Of a stretch of DNA of 27,767 nt, positions 1-8,679 are shown one piece after another; the stretch's first letter is position 1; each line of letters begins with the position of its first letter. The notes beneath the pieces are model-generated. The model was given only the letters and a program-made list of their open reading frames with translations. It was not told the DNA's origin and did no database searches. The stretch covers positions 1 through 27,767 of the forward strand of contig JBGZEX010000089.1 of the NCBI GenBank assembly GCA_041846495.1. Direction: 5' to 3'. A program made the position numbers and the translations under genes. Source of the DNA: JBGZEX01 sp041846495 (lineage in GTDB: Bacteria; Bacteroidota; Bacteroidia; Bacteroidales; Marinifilaceae).

Positions 1-36
1 AACCTCCGGAAGAAGAGAATTTGACATAAGGGGGCT

Positions 37-110
37 TGTCCGTAAACTAAAACACCCCCAACACGTGATAGATAACGAGTTGGGGCAAGATAATTATGGT
101 TTAGCGGACA
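37..110. repeat. 74-bp imperfect palindrome, possible mobile-element remnant
   Basis: The ends are inverted copies: TGTCCGTAAAC reads inward from 37 on the plus strand and TGTCCGCTAAAC reads inward from 110 on the minus strand. Nested inside is a second inverted pair, CCCCAACACG (56-65) and CGAGTTGGGG (76-85), with 9 of 10 positions pairing across a 10-nt loop. The right end coincides with the point where the truncated SusC reading frame stops resembling SusC, so the element or its parent probably interrupted that gene. No transposase is encoded here and no target-site duplication is evident. It could be a MITE-like element, the end of an insertion sequence lying to the left, or a hairpin of another origin. 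Confidence 0.4.
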
Positions 111-1024
111 GCAATATCTTTTTTTAAGGGATTGAAATAAAAATTCTTTATGAATTTGCCTTCTGCGTCGTAAATGTTTTCGTAAGGATTCAATTTGGTG
201 TATTGCGAAAAGCGACCGTATGGAGATAATTTATTCTCCGTCATCGAAAAACTGAAATTGTAATTCAAGGTAAGTGATTTCGAAGGATGGTAGCCGAGTT
301 TGAAATTCGTACCGTATACCTTGCGGTAGTCGCCTTTCATAACACCGTATATATCGGAAAATCTTCCCGAAGCTTTGTAATCCAAACCTCCTCCTTTTCC
401 GGTTATATGTATGGAATGGGTATGAGTAAAAGCCGTTCTAAGGGGTTTGGAAGGCCAGTCGGTATTTACTCCTCTTCTTACGTTTTCTAATTTAAGAGCA
501 TAGGCCGGGTCGAGACTGCCGTCGACGGTATTGTATAATCCGGCTATTCGTTCCAATTCCAATTTTTCTTCGGCATTGCATAGTCGCAAAGATCTCAGGT
601 CCGGAAAGCTGAAATTGGGAACGAAGTTATATTTTACACGGGCTTTGGCCTCTTTGATGCGGGTGCGTTCGATGAGAATGACTCCGTTCGATGCGCGTTC
701 TCCGTATAATACGGTTGCCGATGCATCTTTAAGAACGTCTACCCGTTCGATATCGAAAATGTCGATGTCGGCAACAATTCCCGCATATCTTATTTTCCGT
801 TTTTTCTTGATTTTTCCAATAAGACGATTCCAATCTTTTAGAGATTCGAATTCCCGATACTCTTGGCAAGCGTTTTTATTTTCGTATTCTTCTTTCAGTT
901 TTTTATAAAGAGCAGCATTTGAAGGTTCGGCTTTTATCCATAATTGGAAAGCTCTTTCTTCTTTCTCGGAAATCTCATGGCGAAGCCGTTTCACGATTAA
1001 TGCGATTATGGTAGAAGTGTCCAT
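101..1024 (-). pseudogene. In-frame FecR/SusC chimeric gene remnant
   Basis: The frame encodes about 307 aa from an ATG at 1024; a GTG at 1048 would add eight residues. Residues 1-83 look like the cytoplasmic N-terminus of a FecR-type anti-sigma factor, with the AFQLWIKAEPSNAALY signature and a basic stretch that begins the transmembrane segment (KKKRKIRYAGIVA). The protein then jumps to a SusC plug domain (DIERVDVLKDASATVLYG, then GERASNGVILI) and early barrel strands, and breaks off after NPLKKDIA at the palindrome ending at 110. Missing are the FecR membrane and periplasmic parts and the SusC signal peptide, N-terminal domains and most of the plug and barrel. The likely cause is a deletion between adjacent fecR and susC genes, followed by truncation. 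Without a signal peptide it cannot form a receptor. Confidence 0.8.
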
Positions 1025-1447
1025 CGACTGTATTTTGACTAATAACACTTGAGATGGGGAAAAGTACCGTTATTATTTGTTCGTTTTTTTAAAATCGCAG
1101 TATTTTTAGGGAAGGGAAAGATTTGAAAACGGGAGTCGAGATATGCTCGTATCCCTAAAAATAGGGATGTTCTTCCGTCTAAATCCCCAAAAATAGGGAT
1201 TGTCTATATTTAATACCCGTTATAATTTCGTACCGTTTTTATGCTCTTGTTTTACCGATAAAACGGAGATGGAAATGCATAGCATTGACATATCGTATGT
1301 TATCCTTTGAATGGATGATTCCGGCAGGTAGATGTTTTGAGGAGTCGAAAATACGGACCTTTATGAGAATATTCGTCGGTTTTTGGGTGTGATTTGAAGT
1401 TTGAGATATTAATAAAATTATGTTGAATAATATTTGTCATTCGATTT
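1025..1447. other. 423-nt intergenic region upstream of the surface operon
   Basis: No credible coding sequence or RNA gene is seen. The notable content is two 18-bp palindromes (1151-1168 and 1183-1200) and a related half-site, TATTTTTAGGGA, at 1101-1112. I looked for the standard Bacteroidetes promoter (TTG, 19-21 nt, TAnnTTTG) ahead of the receptor gene and found no good match; TATATTTA at 1205-1212 is a weak -7-like box just downstream of the second palindrome. Expression may therefore depend on an activator or an alternative sigma factor. No remnant of an ECF sigma gene, the usual upstream partner of fecR, was recognised on the minus strand. Confidence 0.6.
1151..1200. promoter_or_regulatory. 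Tandem 18-bp palindromes, putative operator pair
   Basis: ATCCCTAAAAATAGGGAT at 1151-1168 and ATCCCCAAAAATAGGGAT at 1183-1200 differ at one base and lie 32 bp apart start to start, about three helical turns, so they face the same side of the DNA. Each has 6-bp arms around an A-rich centre, with one mismatch in the second copy, as expected for a dimeric helix-turn-helix regulator. They lie between the fecR/susC remnant and the surface operon, about 250 bp before the first gene of the operon. The binding protein is unknown. Confidence 0.55.
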
Positions 1448-3679
1448 ATGAATAATAAAATTTTGTTTGTCATTTTATTCTTTTCGATGTTTTCTAATGC
1501 TTTTGCCGGAAATACGGCGGATAGCCGGGATTCGACACTTCATCATCTCGAGGAGGTGGTCGTATCTTCCAAGCAAATATTGGGAAGTAAGTTCAAGGCA
1601 AGGAACCGGACGGGTTCGGCCTATTATATATCGCCGGAGGAAATTCGGAAATTCGGATATACGGATATCAATCGTATGTTGAAAGCCGTTCCGGGAGTGA
1701 ATATGTATGAAGAAGACGGGTTCGGTCTCCGTCCCAATATTAGTTTGCGGGGGACTAAGGCGGAACGGAGCGAGAGAATCAATATAATGGAAGACGGCGT
1801 ATTGTCGGCTCCCGCTCCTTATGCTGCTCCCGCAGCCTATTATTTCCCCAATGCGGCCAGAATGTATGCCGTAGAGGTATTGAAAGGCAGCAGCCAGGTG
1901 CAATACGGTCCTTTTACGACGGGAGGAGCCATCAATATGGTATCGACTCCCATTCCATTCGGATTTTCCGGTAAATTCAATACATCCTTGGGAACGAATA
2001 AGACTTTTAAATCGCATGCAGTCATCGGAGAGACCCGTAAACATTTCGGGTATTTGGTAGAATATCTCCGTTTCAGTTCCGATGGATTTAAAAAAATCGA
2101 AAATAAGGATAAAACCGGATTCGGTCGGAACGATTTTATTTCCAAATTGATGTTGAAGACGGATAGAGAGACGGGTGTAAATCATGCCTTGGAATTGAAA
2201 TTCGGTTATGCCGATGAGGATACGGATGAAACCTATGTAGGACTTTCCGAGGAAGATTTTCGAAAAACGCCGTTTTTGCGGTATGCCGGTTCGAGAATGG
2301 ATAATATCAAGACTCGGCATCAGCAATGGGTGGCTACCTATCTTTTGCGTTTTCCCAATAGGCTTAAATTGACGACCAATGCTTATTACAATCGTTTTTT
2401 TCGGAATTGGTATAAGCTCAACGATGTGCGGGTCGGTATTACCAAAGCGGAGAAAAGATCTGTTGCACAGGTGCTTGAGGATCCGGAAACCAATGTGCGC
2501 TATCTCGATATACTGACGGGGAAGACGGATTATGAAGGAGATGCCTTAATTGTAAGGGCTAATAACAGGACGTATCATTCGAGAGGTATACAGACAAAAG
2601 CGGAATATTGGTTTCGTTTAAATGAGGTCTATATCAATATGGAAGCGGGCTTGCGTTACCATGCCGATGAAGAGGACCGTTTTCAATGGGACGACTCCTA
2701 TTCGATGAAGAAGGGACAAATGGAATTGTTTCGGGAAGGCATTCACGGCACGAATGCCAATCGTATAACTTCGGCTACGGCATTAGCGACTTATGCCTTG
2801 GGTAAGTTGAAATATCGTTCGTGGACGCTTACTGCCGGATTCCGTTATGAGGATATCGATTTGCTTAAAAAGGATTACACTAAAAACGATGTACGACGTT
2901 CCGGAAAAATACGGATTGAAACTTCGAATCATGCAAGGGCTTTTATTCCGAGTATGGGAATTCATTGTGAAGTTTTTCCATTTGCTTCCGTATTTTTCGG
3001 TATCCATAAAGGGTTTTCTCCACCGAGTGCCGAGCCTTATCAAAATCCCGAAAACAGCGTGAACATGGAATTGGGGACACGTTTTTCCCTGGAGCGCTTA
3101 TCGGCCGAACTCATAGGTTTTTATAACGATTACAGCAATATGTTGGGAAGCGATCTAGCGGCTTCGGGCGGGACCGGTACATTGGAACAGTTCAATGTGG
3201 GGAAAGCTTTAGTCAGAGGAGCCGAATTTTTAATACAATATCAATTGTTGCCGGAAGAATATGCGTTGAAAATACCTTTGCATTTTTCTTATACCTTTAC
3301 CGATACCGAATTGAAAAACTCTTTTGCGAGTCATTCTTGGGGAGATGTTTTTGAAGGCGACGAGATTCCTTATATATACAAACATTCGTTGAATGCTCAA
3401 TTGGGATTTTCGCATGGGCGCTTCGATGCCAATATAGGATTTCGTTATAATAGCGATATGCGTACGAAACCCGGACAAGGGGTTATTGCCGAACGGGAAA
3501 AAATACCGTCTCATTGGATTATAGATGCTTCGGCAAAACTGCATATAAACAAATACGTAAGCTTCGTTTTGAATGCAGTTAATCTTACCGATAAGCGGTA
3601 TTTGGTATCCCGCCATCCGGCAGGGCTGAGGCCGGGACATCCTTTCGGGATCTATACGGGTTTGGATATGCGTTTTTGA
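1448..3679 (+). CDS. FecA-type TonB-dependent outer-membrane receptor
   Basis: The product is a 743-aa receptor that would import an iron chelate or similar ligand across the outer membrane using TonB energy. The signal peptide probably ends at SNAFA (about residue 20). A TonB-box-like LEEVVVSS follows at about 34-41. There is no STN or CarboxypepD-like domain, unlike SusC. The plug starts near residue 60 and contains EEDGFGLRPNISLRG and MEDGVLSAPAPYAAPAAYYF, both typical of the FecA (ferric dicitrate) branch, then VEVLKGSSQVQYGP. The rest is a beta-barrel that ends in a C-terminal phenylalanine (GLDMRF). It is the first gene of the nine-gene operon, with 40 nt before susC. FecA-type proteins carry several kinds of iron chelate, so the substrate should not be assumed to be citrate. 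Confidence 0.88.
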   Translation: MNNKILFVILFFSMFSNAFAGNTADSRDSTLHHLEEVVVSSKQILGSKFKARNRTGSAYYISPEEIRKFGYTDINRMLKAVPGVNMYEEDGFGLRPNISLRGTKAERSERINIMEDGVLSAPAPYAAPAAYYFPNAARMYAVEVLKGSSQVQYGPFTTGGAINMVSTPIPFGFSGKFNTSLGTNKTFKSHAVIGETRKHFGYLVEYLRFSSDGFKKIENKDKTGFGRNDFISKLMLKTDRETGVNHALELKFGYADEDTDETYVGLSEEDFRKTPFLRYAGSRMDNIKTRHQQWVATYLLRFPNRLKLTTNAYYNRFFRNWYKLNDVRVGITKAEKRSVAQVLEDPETNVRYLDILTGKTDYEGDALIVRANNRTYHSRGIQTKAEYWFRLNEVYINMEAGLRYHADEEDRFQWDDSYSMKKGQMELFREGIHGTNANRITSATALATYALGKLKYRSWTLTAGFRYEDIDLLKKDYTKNDVRRSGKIRIETSNHARAFIPSMGIHCEVFPFASVFFGIHKGFSPPSAEPYQNPENSVNMELGTRFSLERLSAELIGFYNDYSNMLGSDLAASGGTGTLEQFNVGKALVRGAEFLIQYQLLPEEYALKIPLHFSYTFTDTELKNSFASHSWGDVFEGDEIPYIYKHSLNAQLGFSHGRFDANIGFRYNSDMRTKPGQGVIAEREKIPSHWIIDASAKLHINKYVSFVLNAVNLTDKRYLVSRHPAGLRPGHPFGIYTGLDMRF

Positions 3680-3718
3680 GGCTATTGTTTATACCATTGC
3701 TGAAAAAGAAGTATAATT

Positions 3719-6700
3719 ATGAATCACATGAATAAATTATCGATTATAAAATTTATAGTAGTCGGGTTGTCGATATTATGCGCTCAATTTTCGATGGGTC
3801 AGTCGCATGGGGAGATAAAGGGGAAGGTACGTTCTTCCGACGGAGAACCCTTGCCGGGGGCCACCGTTGTGGTGGTCGGTACGGAAATCGGGGCGATTAC
3901 CGATGCGGAAGGGAATTTTTCCATAAAGGCCGGGAAAGGACAAATATTGAAAGTCAGTTTTTTGGGAATGAGAACTCGGAAGGTGAAAATTACTTCGTCC
4001 GTTATGGATATCGTGCTTACGGGGGATGTGCAGGAAATGGAAGGAGTGGTAATTACCGGATATCAACAAATAAAAAACCGGGTATTTACGGGTTCTGCCA
4101 CCTCTGTTAAAATGGATGAGATTAAAATAGAGGGAGTGGCCGATGCATCTCGTATGCTGGAAGGACGTGTCCCCGGACTTTCCATACAGAATATAACGGG
4201 AACTTTCGGAGCGGCTCCGAGAATAAATATCAGAGGAGGAGCTTCCATTATCGGGAATGTGCAACCTTTGTGGGTAATCGACGGAGCCGTATACGAAGAT
4301 CTCGTCTCGTTGACATTGGATCAGTTGGCTTCGGGCGATGCCGTAACTCTTATAAGTTCCGCCATAGCGGGATTGAATGCTGCCGATATCGAAGATATAC
4401 AGGTGCTTAAGGATGCTTCGGCCACATCGGTCTACGGAGCTCGGGCGTTGAACGGCGTAATAGTCATTACCACCCGTTCCGGGAAAAGAGATAAGCCTAA
4501 CGGTTTTTCCTATTCTTTTGAGCAAAGTATTCGGATGCGTCCCTCTTATACCGATTTCGATTTGCTCAATTCGCAGGAAACGATGTCCGTTTATTTGGAA
4601 ATGGCGAATAAGGGCTATTTCAATCTTCAAAATGCCTTGTACGGAAGACGGAGCGGAGTTTATTATCAGATGTATAAAAACATAAGTACGGTAAATCCGG
4701 AAACGGGGAAATACTATCTGCCGAATACGACTAAGGCAAAAGAGGATTTTTTGCGGGAAAGGGAATATGCCAATACCGATTGGTTCAAACATTTATTTAC
4801 TTTCAAACCCATTTATAACCATACCGTCAGTTTTTCGGGAGGCGGTCGCAACACGGCAACCTATGCTTCGTTGGGTTTTTACCATGATGCCGGTTGGAGC
4901 GTAATCGACAATGTGAAGAGGATTACCGCACATTTAAAAAACACCTTTTATCTGAATGACGGTTTTAAGGCTATTCTTTCCGTTCAGGGTAATATGCGTA
5001 ATCAAAAGGCCCCCGGTACGGTGCCTCAACGTAAAAATACGGTTATCGGTTCGTTTGAGAGGGATTTTGATATTAATCCCTTTGCTTATGCTCTGGGAAC
5101 GAGTCGGACGTTGAGACCTCGGGGGAATAACGGCGAATTGGAATATTACCGGAATAATTGGGCACCTTTTAATATTCTCAATGAATACGATAATAATTAT
5201 ATGAAAATAAATCTATTGGATTTTAAAGTCCAAGGGGAGGCGGCTTATAAGATAGGACGCAGTTTGGAGTTGAAGGTATTGGTTGCCGCTCGTCGGGCCT
5301 TTACCGGCAATTCACACTTTATTACCGAACACTCTAATGTGATAAAAGCTTTCCGGGCCAATGAAACTCCTTATGTAGCACAACAAAACATTTATTTGTT
5401 GAAAGATAAAGATAATCCTTTGCTTCAACCTAAGGTAGCACTTACGCACGGAGGTATATTTAATAAGACGGAAACCTCATTGAGAAGTTATATGGGGCGT
5501 TTGGCTTTGGATTATAATAAACAGACGGGAGAGCACGATATAAAAGTTTTCGGATTTACCGAAATCCGTTATGCGGACCGGACGGTAAATCCGTTTCAGG
5601 GATACGGGATACAATATGACAGGGGGAATCAAATATTTACCAATCCGTTGATTTTTCAAAAATTAACCGGAGAAGCTGCCGATTATTTTGCATTGATGGA
5701 ACGTAATGACAGAGGAGTTACTTTTTCTTTGAGCGGAACATATGGGTATGCCGGGAAATATATATTCAATACGGTAATTAACTATGAAGGTTCGAATACG
5801 GCAGGGAAAGGAACTCGTTCCCGTTGGCTTCCTACCTGGAATATCGGAGCGAAATGGAATATGGACAGGGAAGATTTTATGGGAGGGAGTTCGGATATTT
5901 CCAGATTGGCTCTTCGGGTGAGTTACGGGCTTACGGCTAAGATGAACGAACAGGCCATTAATTCCAATGCGGTATTCAAGAATTTTATAACCAATCGATT
6001 CCGTTTTGAAGATAGGGAGAATGCCTTGCGAATTCTGCATCTGGAAAATCGGGATTTGACTTGGGAAAAAATGTATGAACTCAATGTAGGTGCGGATTTG
6101 GGATTATTCGATAATCGATTGAATGCCGTTTTGGATATATATCAACGGAATTCTTTCGATTTGATAGACTTGATACGTACGTCGGGAGTTGGCGGTCAAT
6201 ATTATAAATATGCGAATTTCGGCGATATGCGTACCCGGGGAGTGGAGCTCTCCCTTAATTCGAAAAATATCGTATCCGACGAATTTTCATGGTCTACCGG
6301 ATTCACATTGAGTTATATGCATCAAAAGATTACACGTTTGAATAATACGCCCAATACCTTCGATATGGTGGCGGGAATGGGAAGAGGAAGTATTGTCGGA
6401 TTTCCAAAGGGAGCATTGTTTTCTTTTAATTATCAAGGACTTAATTCTTACGGACTTCCGACTTTCGATTTCGGACTTTATCCGTCCAATAACGGGATGT
6501 ATTCGAATATATCGGGAGCGGATTTTTTAGATGCACAATATTCCAAATCTTATTTGATATACCACGGCCCCATAGAACCCAAGGTAATCGGAGGTTTGTC
6601 GAACACCTTTAAATATAAGTCCTGGGAATTCTCATGTTTCATTACGACTCAGGCCGGAAATAAAATACGATTGAATCCGGTATTTGATCCGGCTTTTGCC

Positions 6701-7099
6701 GATTTGAACGTATTTTCGAAGGATTATTACGATCGCTGGTTGAATCCCGGGGATGAAATGAAAACGGAAATACCGGGATTGCCATCCTTGGATTTAATCG
6801 GTTTAGTGGGAGAAGAGAATATAGAAAAGGCGTATAATACGTATAATTATTCTCAGAAGAGGGTGGTCGACGGAAGTTTTGTACGGATGAAAAACATATC
6901 CTTAAGCTATAATATGCCGGAAAAATTAATAAAGCGTTCGGGGCTTGAAAATATCGGTTTGAAAATCAATATAACGAATCCTTTTTTGATTTATTCCGAT
7001 AAACGATTGAACGGGCAGGACCCCGAATATTATAAATCGGGAGGAGTTTCTTTACCTACTCCCAAACAATATACGTTAACATTGAATATCGGATTTTAA
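3719..7099 (+). CDS. SusC/RagA-family TonB-dependent transporter
   Basis: The product is 1126 aa, within the normal SusC size range. It has a signal peptide ending near FSMGQ, a CarboxypepD-regulatory-like domain (about 31-105, GEIKGKVRSSDGEPLPGATV), the plug (about 110-260) with INIRGGASI, LWVIDGA and IEDIQVLKDASATSVYGARA, and a long barrel ending in LTLNIGF. No STN domain is present, so regulation through FecR is not expected. SusC forms the barrel that a SusD lipoprotein covers like a lid; the partner follows 10 nt downstream. The family imports glycans, peptides and other large ligands. The accessory genes here are not carbohydrate-active enzymes, so a glycan substrate is not supported. 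A second ATG at 3728 is an equally possible start. Confidence 0.93.
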   Translation: MNHMNKLSIIKFIVVGLSILCAQFSMGQSHGEIKGKVRSSDGEPLPGATVVVVGTEIGAITDAEGNFSIKAGKGQILKVSFLGMRTRKVKITSSVMDIVLTGDVQEMEGVVITGYQQIKNRVFTGSATSVKMDEIKIEGVADASRMLEGRVPGLSIQNITGTFGAAPRINIRGGASIIGNVQPLWVIDGAVYEDLVSLTLDQLASGDAVTLISSAIAGLNAADIEDIQVLKDASATSVYGARALNGVIVITTRSGKRDKPNGFSYSFEQSIRMRPSYTDFDLLNSQETMSVYLEMANKGYFNLQNALYGRRSGVYYQMYKNISTVNPETGKYYLPNTTKAKEDFLREREYANTDWFKHLFTFKPIYNHTVSFSGGGRNTATYASLGFYHDAGWSVIDNVKRITAHLKNTFYLNDGFKAILSVQGNMRNQKAPGTVPQRKNTVIGSFERDFDINPFAYALGTSRTLRPRGNNGELEYYRNNWAPFNILNEYDNNYMKINLLDFKVQGEAAYKIGRSLELKVLVAARRAFTGNSHFITEHSNVIKAFRANETPYVAQQNIYLLKDKDNPLLQPKVALTHGGIFNKTETSLRSYMGRLALDYNKQTGEHDIKVFGFTEIRYADRTVNPFQGYGIQYDRGNQIFTNPLIFQKLTGEAADYFALMERNDRGVTFSLSGTYGYAGKYIFNTVINYEGSNTAGKGTRSRWLPTWNIGAKWNMDREDFMGGSSDISRLALRVSYGLTAKMNEQAINSNAVFKNFITNRFRFEDRENALRILHLENRDLTWEKMYELNVGADLGLFDNRLNAVLDIYQRNSFDLIDLIRTSGVGGQYYKYANFGDMRTRGVELSLNSKNIVSDEFSWSTGFTLSYMHQKITRLNNTPNTFDMVAGMGRGSIVGFPKGALFSFNYQGLNSYGLPTFDFGLYPSNNGMYSNISGADFLDAQYSKSYLIYHGPIEPKVIGGLSNTFKYKSWEFSCFITTQAGNKIRLNPVFDPAFADLNVFSKDYYDRWLNPGDEMKTEIPGLPSLDLIGLVGEENIEKAYNTYNYSQKRVVDGSFVRMKNISLSYNMPEKLIKRSGLENIGLKINITNPFLIYSDKRLNGQDPEYYKSGGVSLPTPKQYTLTLNIGF

Positions 7100-7109
7100 A
7101 TGATTGATT

Positions 7110-8633
7110 ATGAAAAGGTATATACGTATTATTTCTATATTGCCCCTATTGGTTGCCTGTCAGGATTATTTGAATAAAAATCCGGATTCTTCCCTTGAAG
7201 TGAAAATAGATTCGGAAGAAAAAATAGCCGAACTTTTGACCGGAGCATATCCCGAAGCGAGTTATTTCGCTTTTTTAGAGGCGCGTACGGATAATGTGGA
7301 GGAGCGTGTTAACGGGGTTCATTCCCGTTTGAATGAAGCGATGTATTTTTGGGAGGATTATGATCAAGAGGATTTGGATACTCCTTTGAATTATTGGAAC
7401 GCTTGTTATGCGGGCATAGCTCAAGCGAATAAGGCTTTGGAGTTATTGGCGGAATACCCTAAGACTCCAAGGGTGAAAGCCTTGTACGGGGAGGCCTTTT
7501 TATTGCGGGCCTATTTGCATTTTATGCTCGTCAATATATGGGCCGCTCCTTACGGAGCGGAAAAATCCTTGAAATCTCCGGGTATACCCTATCTTACACG
7601 GCCTGAAAAACACGCCTTGGTGGAATATAACCGAGGTACGGTTAAAGAAGTATACGATAAAATTGAAAAAGATTTGAAATTCGGTATTAGTTTGGTTGAC
7701 GACGATTTTTATAAAAAGCCGAAATATCATTTTAATAAAAAAGCGGCGTATGCCTTTGCTTCCCGTTTTTACCTTATGAAAGGAGAATGGGATTTAGTCA
7801 TAAAATATGCCGATTACGTACTTGGAACGGATCCGAAACAAGTATTGCGGAAATGGCATAAATACGAGAAAGAATTATTTCCTAATTACAGGACCTTATA
7901 TAAAAAATACGCTTCTCCGGAAGAACCGGCTAATTTGCTTGTCGTTGCTACGGAATCCCGAATAGCCAGAAATTTTCCCGTAGAAAAATACGGCGTAACA
8001 CGCAATACGATGAAACGGATTTTCGATGAAAAAGGAGTAGACGGGTGTAGAGAATTTTCCGAAGTGAAATTCGCTCCGCTTTTTTTGTTTAACTCTTCCC
8101 GAACTCCGATTAACGATGGGGGGTATATTGCCAAATTCGACGAATTATCGCTTTTCGGGAGTGCGGGAAACAAACCTAAAGGACTTTATGTAACCAATGT
8201 ACTTTTCTCTACCGACGAAGTGATGCTTAATCGTATGGAGGCTTATGCAATGAAGCGGGATTACGAGAAATCCATATATGATTTTTTGGAATATTTACGC
8301 GGTAAATTCGAGATTACCCCTCCCTGTTTTCATTCGGATTATACGTGGACGAGTACGAAGAATTATTCCATATACACTCCTTTTTACGGAATGACAATCA
8401 AACAATTGGCCTTAGTGAAAACCATAACGGAATTCAGACAAAAAGAATTTCTTCACGAGGGGTTGCGTTGGTTTGATATCCGGAGATTTTATATTCCGGT
8501 AAAACGGAATTCCAAAAACAGTATTTACCGACCTTTGAGAAAAGAAGATCCGAGAAAAACGCTACAAATACCTGTAGAAGCGATCAATAGGGGATTGGAA
8601 CCCAATCCTCGCGATTTTGAAACCGCTTTTTGA
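7110..8633 (+). CDS. SusD/RagB-family ligand-binding lipoprotein
   Basis: The protein has about 507 aa from the ATG at 7110; a TTG at 7104 is in frame but would spoil the signal peptide. The lipobox LLVAC gives a lipidated Cys17, followed by QDYLNKNPDSSLEVK, a typical SusD start. Family features follow: NYWNACYAGIAQANKALELL, KALYGEAFLLRAYLHFMLVN (a TPR-like helical pair, about 110-145), and a C-terminal FRQKEFLHEGLRWFDIRRF, the conserved SusD end that contacts the core. It should sit at the cell surface as the lid of the SusC channel. The order susC-susD with 10 nt between them is standard. Confidence 0.93.
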   Translation: MKRYIRIISILPLLVACQDYLNKNPDSSLEVKIDSEEKIAELLTGAYPEASYFAFLEARTDNVEERVNGVHSRLNEAMYFWEDYDQEDLDTPLNYWNACYAGIAQANKALELLAEYPKTPRVKALYGEAFLLRAYLHFMLVNIWAAPYGAEKSLKSPGIPYLTRPEKHALVEYNRGTVKEVYDKIEKDLKFGISLVDDDFYKKPKYHFNKKAAYAFASRFYLMKGEWDLVIKYADYVLGTDPKQVLRKWHKYEKELFPNYRTLYKKYASPEEPANLLVVATESRIARNFPVEKYGVTRNTMKRIFDEKGVDGCREFSEVKFAPLFLFNSSRTPINDGGYIAKFDELSLFGSAGNKPKGLYVTNVLFSTDEVMLNRMEAYAMKRDYEKSIYDFLEYLRGKFEITPPCFHSDYTWTSTKNYSIYTPFYGMTIKQLALVKTITEFRQKEFLHEGLRWFDIRRFYIPVKRNSKNSIYRPLRKEDPRKTLQIPVEAINRGLEPNPRDFETAF

Positions 8634-8679
8634 TGAAATTTGCTCGATATATGGAAATAATGGTTTAATAATTAGCGAG

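Noticed and set aside
1231..1265. Stem CCGTTTT...AAAACGG before the surface operon
   Set aside because: Seven pairs around a loop of about 20 nt with no T run; not distinguishable from chance in AT-rich DNA.
1049..1447. Possible ECF sigma-factor remnant upstream of the fecR-like head
   Set aside because: Reading the minus strand gave only short frames with frequent stops and no sigma region 2 or 4 motif.
1475..2326. Long minus-strand open frame (283 codons) inside the FecA-type receptor gene
   Set aside because: It is an antisense shadow of the receptor, which has clear family motifs on the plus strand; the antisense product has no recognisable domain.
3776..4792. 338-codon minus-strand open frame inside susC
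   Set aside because: It lies wholly opposite the CarboxypepD and plug region of SusC and its translation is low-complexity and without motifs.
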